From assembly GCF_000009985.1 (NCBI RefSeq), contig NC_007626.1, positions 1,512,745 to 1,576,744 of the forward strand: 64,000 nucleotides of DNA, given 5' to 3'. Under the pieces are notes generated by a model. The model was not told where the DNA came from, searched no databases, and saw nothing but the letters and a program-made list of their open reading frames with translations. Every line of letters begins with the position of its first letter. Position 1 is the stretch's first letter. A program made the translations under genes and the position numbers. This DNA is from Paramagnetospirillum magneticum AMB-1 (GTDB taxonomy: Bacteria; Pseudomonadota; Alphaproteobacteria; Rhodospirillales; Magnetospirillaceae). Shown one piece after another: positions 59,614 to 64,000 of this stretch.

Positions 59614-60923
59614 GGCGGCGCCGGTTGGGAAACGCCTTCCGGAATCGGGCGGCGGCGGGGTATGGCGGGAAGAGCCAGAATCAGCCCAAGAATCAGCGCC
59701 GTGTCGTATTGGGGCGAATAACTGGCGCTGTACACCACCACGCCGATCACCATCCCCGGCAGCGCCAGCATTTCATTGGCCCCCCCGTGGAGCGCCTGGG
59801 ACAGCGCCCGTCTGAATACGGACAGGATGGATAGAACGAACAGGCCGCATCCCAACAGCCCTGAGGTCAGGAACAACTCGACATAGTAATTGTGGGGCGA
59901 GGCCGTCACATATAACTGAGCGATGTTTCGCTCGTATCCGATGCCGAACCCGGCTCCGAACAAGATGGACAGCGGGCCGTCGGAAATGGCCCGCTCCACC
60001 AGGATACGCCAGCCCTGGATGCGCCAGTCCAGCGTGTTGTTGTCCAGGTCGACGGCTTCATTGACTGCCGTGCGCAGGGACGCCGAGAGGATATCCATAT
60101 CCAGGCCGACCAGCAGCAGCCATACCAGGGCCAGGGCGACCAGCAGGAACTGGACGACGACGAACGCCCTCACGGCGCCACGTCCCGAGGCCGCCAGCGT
60201 GACCAGCACGCTGACCGCCAGCATGACCCAGACCGAGCGGTGGAACAAGAAGATGGAGACCGCCAGCAAGGGAAGAGTAGCCAGGCGCAACCACAGGCTT
60301 GAACCCACCTGAAGCCAGGATGGCAGGCTGAGCAAGGCGGCGAGGGCGATAAATTGGGCGGCCTGGGCGGGCAGCACGCGGCTGCGCTCGTAGGCCTGGC
60401 TGGACAAGGCCATATGGCCGGGGTCCTGCGGTCGCCATTCGGGCACCAGCCAGGCCGCAATGGCGAAAAGCACCACTGCCAGTCCGGCCAGGATAACCAG
60501 ATTCAGGGTCCAGATCGTATCGTTCCTGTCGTGCTGGAACAGCGCGAAGTAGCTGACCCCGACGGTCAGATACAGGGAAGCCCGGTACGAGGCCACCGCC
60601 GTCTGCAGCCCGTAGGACAGGGCTCCGTGGAGAAAGGCCAGTCCCAGATATGTGGTTAGCAGCACCCACAGCAACGTCAAGCCATCTATTCGACGCAGGG
60701 AAATTAGACGGATGAGCGTGGCGATTGTCAGTGAAATAAAGAAAATATCTGTGCCATGGATTGTAGTTCCAGGCTCGATTGGAATGTGAATGGGTGAGAC
60801 GAGGTGAAGATCTGTGATCGATATCGCCAGGATGAATACAGCCGTCAACCGCCGTGAGAACAGCGATGTGGCGAAGAATAAAGCCGCCGCCAGTATAATG
60901 GCTATGGCAACAACCTCGTCCAT
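59610..60923 (-). CDS. O-antigen ligase/Wzy-like polymerase
   Basis: A 437-aa integral membrane protein with about ten hydrophobic helices and one larger periplasmic loop near residues 285-345. The loop contains the family pattern R-x3-W (RIQGWRILVER) followed by GAGFGIGYE and ASPHNYYVELFLTSGLLG, where the His-Asn pair is typical of O-antigen ligase family proteins. It polymerises or ligates lipid-linked polysaccharide. First gene of the minus-strand operon and divergent from the GT4 gene at 61028 across 104 bases. Confidence 0.91.
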   Translation of the reverse strand: MDEVVAIAIILAAALFFATSLFSRRLTAVFILAISITDLHLVSPIHIPIEPGTTIHGTDIFFISLTIATLIRLISLRRIDGLTLLWVLLTTYLGLAFLHGALSYGLQTAVASYRASLYLTVGVSYFALFQHDRNDTIWTLNLVILAGLAVVLFAIAAWLVPEWRPQDPGHMALSSQAYERSRVLPAQAAQFIALAALLSLPSWLQVGSSLWLRLATLPLLAVSIFLFHRSVWVMLAVSVLVTLAASGRGAVRAFVVVQFLLVALALVWLLLVGLDMDILSASLRTAVNEAVDLDNNTLDWRIQGWRILVERAISDGPLSILFGAGFGIGYERNIAQLYVTASPHNYYVELFLTSGLLGCGLFVLSILSVFRRALSQALHGGANEMLALPGMVIGVVVYSASYSPQYDTALILGLILALPAIPRRRPIPEGVSQPAPP

Positions 60924-61027
60924 TCAAAACCTTTTCCATCTGCGCCCAATGGTATATAACGGCACCGCCGCTGCGGTCTAGAGCTTTCGCACCGGGCTGG
61001 GCGGGGCAGAGCCGAAAGAATCGATCC

Positions 61028-62125
61028 GTGACACGTAGCGTCGTCATTATTCTGGCCAGGCTGACACATTCCGGCATCGAGACCATGATGCGCGCCATTG
61101 GTCCGGAATGGGCCGGACGCGGCTGGTCCGCCCACATCCTGGCGACGGGCGAAGAGGACGAGGGGCCTTTCGCCGACGAGATGCGGGCCGCTGGCTATGT
61201 GGTGCACCATGTGCCCTTCCGGCGCCATCCGGGATTCTTTCTCGATGTCTGGCGGTTCTTTCGCACACAACGCTTCGACGTGATCCACATCCATTGCGAG
61301 CGGGCCAATTTCTGGTTTGGATTGCTGGCCACCCTGGCCGGGGCCAAGGTGTTCCGGACGGTCAACAATATCTTCCGCTTCGAGGGTGGGCTACGGCTGC
61401 GCCGGCGGGTGCAGCGCTGGCTGTCCTGGCGCCTGGGCGTGGTCTGTACCGCGCCTGGGCCCGATGTCATCGCCCATGAGATGTGGCGGTTCGGCAATCC
61501 CTGTCGCCAGACCCCCTATTGGATCGACGAACGTCGCTTTCCGTTGGTGGACGAGGCTGGGCGCGCCGCGGCGCGGGCGGCGCTGGGCTGTGCCGCCGGC
61601 CAGTTCGTGCTGGTGTCGGCGGGGCGGTGCCACGACATCAAGAACCATGCGGCGATCATCCGGGCTTTGCCCCTGTTGCCGGACAATGTGATCTACCTTC
61701 ACGCCGGGGGCGGACCGCTGGAGGCGGAGGAATGGGCCCTCGCCCAGCGGCTGGGGCTGGACGCAAGGGTCCGGATGCTGGGCGTGGTGGACGGGATTCA
61801 CACGGTTCTGGCAGCCGCCGATGCCTTTGTGATGCCTTCCATCACCGAGGGTCTCGGCCTTGCGGCAGTGGAAGCCCAGGTCATGGGGATTCCCTGCGTT
61901 CTCAGCCGGGTCGAAGGGCTGTCGGAACTGGCCCCCCACAGCCGCGCCGGCGAATGGTGCGGCCTGGACGCCGAATCCATCGCCGCCGCGGTGATCCGGC
62001 TTCGCCAGAAGGATTTGGGGGAGGTGCGCCGGCTGGCCCTGCTCGATGCGGAGGACGCTCGCCGCATCTATGGCCGCATGAACGGGTTCGAGGGCTTGCT
62101 GACCCTTTACGGGAGCGCCGGGTGA
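61028..62125 (+). CDS. GT4-family glycosyltransferase
   Basis: A 365-aa GT-B glycosyltransferase starting at a GTG. Motifs: ARLTHSGIETMMRAI at the acceptor side, FDVIHIHCERANFWFG, VLVSAGRCHDIKNHAAII and PSITEGLGLAAVEAQVMGIP (EX7E) in the donor half. It forms a coupled pair with the flippase gene through a GTGA overlap. Probably part of the same polysaccharide pathway as the divergent minus-strand operon. Confidence 0.91.
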   Translation: MTRSVVIILARLTHSGIETMMRAIGPEWAGRGWSAHILATGEEDEGPFADEMRAAGYVVHHVPFRRHPGFFLDVWRFFRTQRFDVIHIHCERANFWFGLLATLAGAKVFRTVNNIFRFEGGLRLRRRVQRWLSWRLGVVCTAPGPDVIAHEMWRFGNPCRQTPYWIDERRFPLVDEAGRAAARAALGCAAGQFVLVSAGRCHDIKNHAAIIRALPLLPDNVIYLHAGGGPLEAEEWALAQRLGLDARVRMLGVVDGIHTVLAAADAFVMPSITEGLGLAAVEAQVMGIPCVLSRVEGLSELAPHSRAGEWCGLDAESIAAAVIRLRQKDLGEVRRLALLDAEDARRIYGRMNGFEGLLTLYGSAG

Positions 62126-63576
62126 GTCTGGACATTGCCCGGTCGCTGCGGTGGTCCTATGGCGGGATGGCCGCCAATCTGGTCCTGCAGGTCGCCTTCG
62201 CGGCCCTGGCCGCCCGCCTGGTCTCCGCCGAGTCCTATGGCATGGCGGCGGTGGCCACCGGCCTGGTGTCCTATCTGTCCTATCTGTCCGATCTGGGGGT
62301 CGGCCTTCTGGCGGTACGCAACCGAGACCTGGATGCCGCCGATCTGTGGGGGGTGGCCCTGGTCGGTCTGGCCGGCAATCTGGTCATCGTGGCCGCGGTC
62401 TGGCTGGCTGCGCCCTCGGTGGCGGCCTTTGTCGGATTTTCCGGGGAGGGGGTCTGGGTGTTGCGCGCCCTGTCGCTTCTGGCCCCGCTGGGAGGCCTTA
62501 ACACCGCCGCCCTGGCCTGGCTCAACCGTGAAATGGATTTCCGCGCCCTGGCCATCATGTCCCTGGTCGGCAAGCTGGTCGGGCAAGGTGCCGTCACCCT
62601 GCCGCTGGCCTGGGCGGGGTGGGGGGTGTGGGCCCTGGTGGCGGGGGCGTTGGGGCAGGTGGCCGCCGGTCTGGCCATCGCCCTTTGGCGGCAGCCGCCT
62701 CGCCTGCCTCGCCGGTCCCGCTGGCCCGCCATCGGTGCGGCGCTGCGGGTGGGGGTCAATTTCTCCCTCATCAGGCTTCTGGACTCGACCCAGGCCCAGA
62801 TGATTCCCCTGTCCGCCGCGACCCTGATGGGGGCTGGGGCGGCGGGGCTGTTCGATCGGGGCGCCCTGCTGACCCTGGTGGCTCTGGAGCTGATCACGGC
62901 CGGTGCCGGGCGGGTGCTGTTGCCGGTCTATGGCCGCATGGGCGAGGAGGAGCGGGGCCGCATTCCCCAGGCCTTCCTGTCCGCCTGCCGAAGAGTGCTG
63001 TGCCTGGTGCTCCCCCTGGCCGCCGGCGTGGCGGCAGCGGCCGAGCCCCTGGTCCTGACCGTGTTCGGCGGCGGCTGGTCCGCCCTGGTGGAGCCCTTGA
63101 GGCTGCTGGCGGTACTGGCCGGTCTGCGATCGGTCGCCATGTTGGCCGGAGGGTTGGTGGAGGCCCAGGGGGGCTTGTACCACAACATGATGCAACGCAT
63201 CTGTGTCCTTGTCCTGTTGCTGAGTTGGATCTGCGTCGTCCGGCCCACGGAACTGGGATGGCTGCTGGCCGGAGCCGTTCTGGCCGAGGGGGCGAGCGCC
63301 CTGGCGTTGCTGGCCCTGGCGTCCCGGGCCGCCGGCCTGGCGTTCGCGGCGGTGCTGGTGCCGCCGCTTCTGGCGCTGAGCGTGGCGCTGCCGGTGGGCG
63401 GCGTCATGGCCCTGGCGGCCGGTGCGGATGGCTCGCCGGGCTATCGCCTGGTCCTGACCATGCTGTGTGGCGGCATTTGCCTGGGCGGCGTTCTTCTGCT
63501 GCACCCCCATTCCGGCTTGAGGGGCGAGGTGCGGAGGATGGTTCGGCACGCTTTCGCTGGGAATGTGTCATTATGA
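62122..63576 (+). CDS. Polysaccharide flippase (Wzx/MATE-like)
   Basis: A 484-aa membrane protein with about 12-14 hydrophobic helices. The start MSLDIARSLRWSYGGMAANL and RLVSAESYGMAAVATGLVSY are typical of oligosaccharide flippases of the WzxC/PST group, as are FDRGALLTLVALELITAG and the AEPLVLTVFGGGWS loop. It moves undecaprenyl-linked repeat units to the periplasm for the Wzy-like polymerase encoded nearby. It starts at a GTG overlapping the GT4 stop. Confidence 0.92.
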   Translation: MSLDIARSLRWSYGGMAANLVLQVAFAALAARLVSAESYGMAAVATGLVSYLSYLSDLGVGLLAVRNRDLDAADLWGVALVGLAGNLVIVAAVWLAAPSVAAFVGFSGEGVWVLRALSLLAPLGGLNTAALAWLNREMDFRALAIMSLVGKLVGQGAVTLPLAWAGWGVWALVAGALGQVAAGLAIALWRQPPRLPRRSRWPAIGAALRVGVNFSLIRLLDSTQAQMIPLSAATLMGAGAAGLFDRGALLTLVALELITAGAGRVLLPVYGRMGEEERGRIPQAFLSACRRVLCLVLPLAAGVAAAAEPLVLTVFGGGWSALVEPLRLLAVLAGLRSVAMLAGGLVEAQGGLYHNMMQRICVLVLLLSWICVVRPTELGWLLAGAVLAEGASALALLALASRAAGLAFAAVLVPPLLALSVALPVGGVMALAAGADGSPGYRLVLTMLCGGICLGGVLLLHPHSGLRGEVRRMVRHAFAGNVSL

Positions 63577-63624
63577 CGTCTATTGTTGCTTGCAATGTTG
63601 CGAACAGGGATGGCTAACTGGCTC

Positions 63625-64000
63625 AATGAGATTGGTTATGCGGGAGAGTGAGTTGCGGGCGAGCGGCGCCGACCGGGTTGGCATGGCCGGGCGGGCGGTG
63701 GTGCCTTTGCTGATCGCGGCCGATGTGCTGACACTGGAGCTTTTCGTGCTGCTCGGAATGTGGCTGCGCGAGGCGGTATCCGTCTGGTTCCCCATCTCCC
63801 TGGCGCCGGTGACGTTTCATGGCATTCATCTGGCAGTTCTGGTCATTCCGCTGGGCTGTCTGGTCTGGGGGCTCTATCCTGGCTATGGTCTGTCGCCGGT
63901 GGATCGCCTGCGCCGGCGGACTCTGGTCGTGCTGGTCGGGTTCGGCCTGATGGACGTCTACGACCACCTGGGGCAGAACGGGCAATGGTCGCGGGGCGTG
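63625..64000 (+). CDS. WbaP-like undecaprenyl-phosphate phosphoglycosyl transferase (N-terminal part)
   Basis: The frame from the ATG at 63625 is open to the window edge (125 codons). It encodes an N-terminal membrane region (VVPLLIAADVLTLELFVLLG, then IHLAVLVIPLGCLVWGL) followed by YPGYGLSPVDRLRRRTL, the hallmark of WbaP-type enzymes that start O-unit or capsule synthesis on undecaprenyl phosphate. The catalytic domain lies beyond the window. It sits 48 bases after the flippase gene and completes the expected Wzx/Wzy set. An alternative start at the second Met (63637) is possible. Confidence 0.85.

Overview
The window reads as a contiguous piece of a GC-rich alphaproteobacterial chromosome. 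The mix of a cytochrome cd1 denitrification locus, bacteriohemerythrin, many cache- and PAS-type histidine kinases, an EAL protein and a polysaccharide cluster suggests Rhodospirillales, most probably a Magnetospirillum-like organism. That assignment comes from gene content and recollection, not from a search. No rRNA, tRNA, CRISPR array or IS transposase was recognised.

Left part (1-7.2 kb): the tail of an unidentified gene, a periplasmic DsbA/ScsC-type thiol oxidoreductase, and a minus-strand pair of very large proteins (1171 and 733 aa) without clear homologues or classical signal peptides. The pair carries a beta-propeller-like half, a helical segment and Ig-like repeats, and is the least explained locus here.

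Denitrification locus (7.2-20.4 kb): nirS and two Crp/Fnr regulators run leftward. A fused NapC/NirT multihaem cytochrome, a cupredoxin, then nirE-C-F-D-L-G-H-J-N run rightward. Together they encode cd1 nitrite reductase, likely electron donors and the haem d1 pathway: uroporphyrinogen III to precorrin-2 (NirE), siroheme decarboxylation (NirDLGH), NirJ radical SAM chemistry, NirF, then NirN. Four short repeats of two families are inserted at gene starts in this operon. Two of them are translated in frame and form part of the export signals of NirF and NirN. Four FNR/NNR-type boxes lie upstream of nirS, the regulator genes and nirT.

Middle (20.4-44.7 kb): an alpha/beta hydrolase, convergent sensor kinases (one next to a periplasmic binding protein), a ZntB/CorA transporter, a PAS / degenerate GGDEF / EAL protein, a canonical hemerythrin beside a hemerythrin-like protein missing half its ligands, a UvrD-type helicase, and a 966-aa membrane-anchored protein with 28 exact 25-residue repeats. 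These are followed by HIT, SGNH and acyl-CoA synthetase genes, a small operon behind a Fur-like box (a 42-aa secreted peptide plus Bfd), an ATP-grasp enzyme, an SLC13 permease, an RhlE-type helicase and a NUDIX hydrolase.

Right part (44.8-64 kb): a signalling block (PAS kinase, Rcp1-like regulator, REC-HK-REC-HPt hybrid, double-PAS kinase) with a 53-aa Cys4-plus-one small protein encoded on the opposite strand. Then come mlaA, a methyltransferase and a surface-polysaccharide cluster: epimerase, several glycosyltransferases including a GT2-GT4 fusion, a WecG/TagA enzyme, a polysaccharide deacetylase, an O-antigen ligase/polymerase, a flippase and the start of a WbaP-like phosphoglycosyl transferase cut by the window end.
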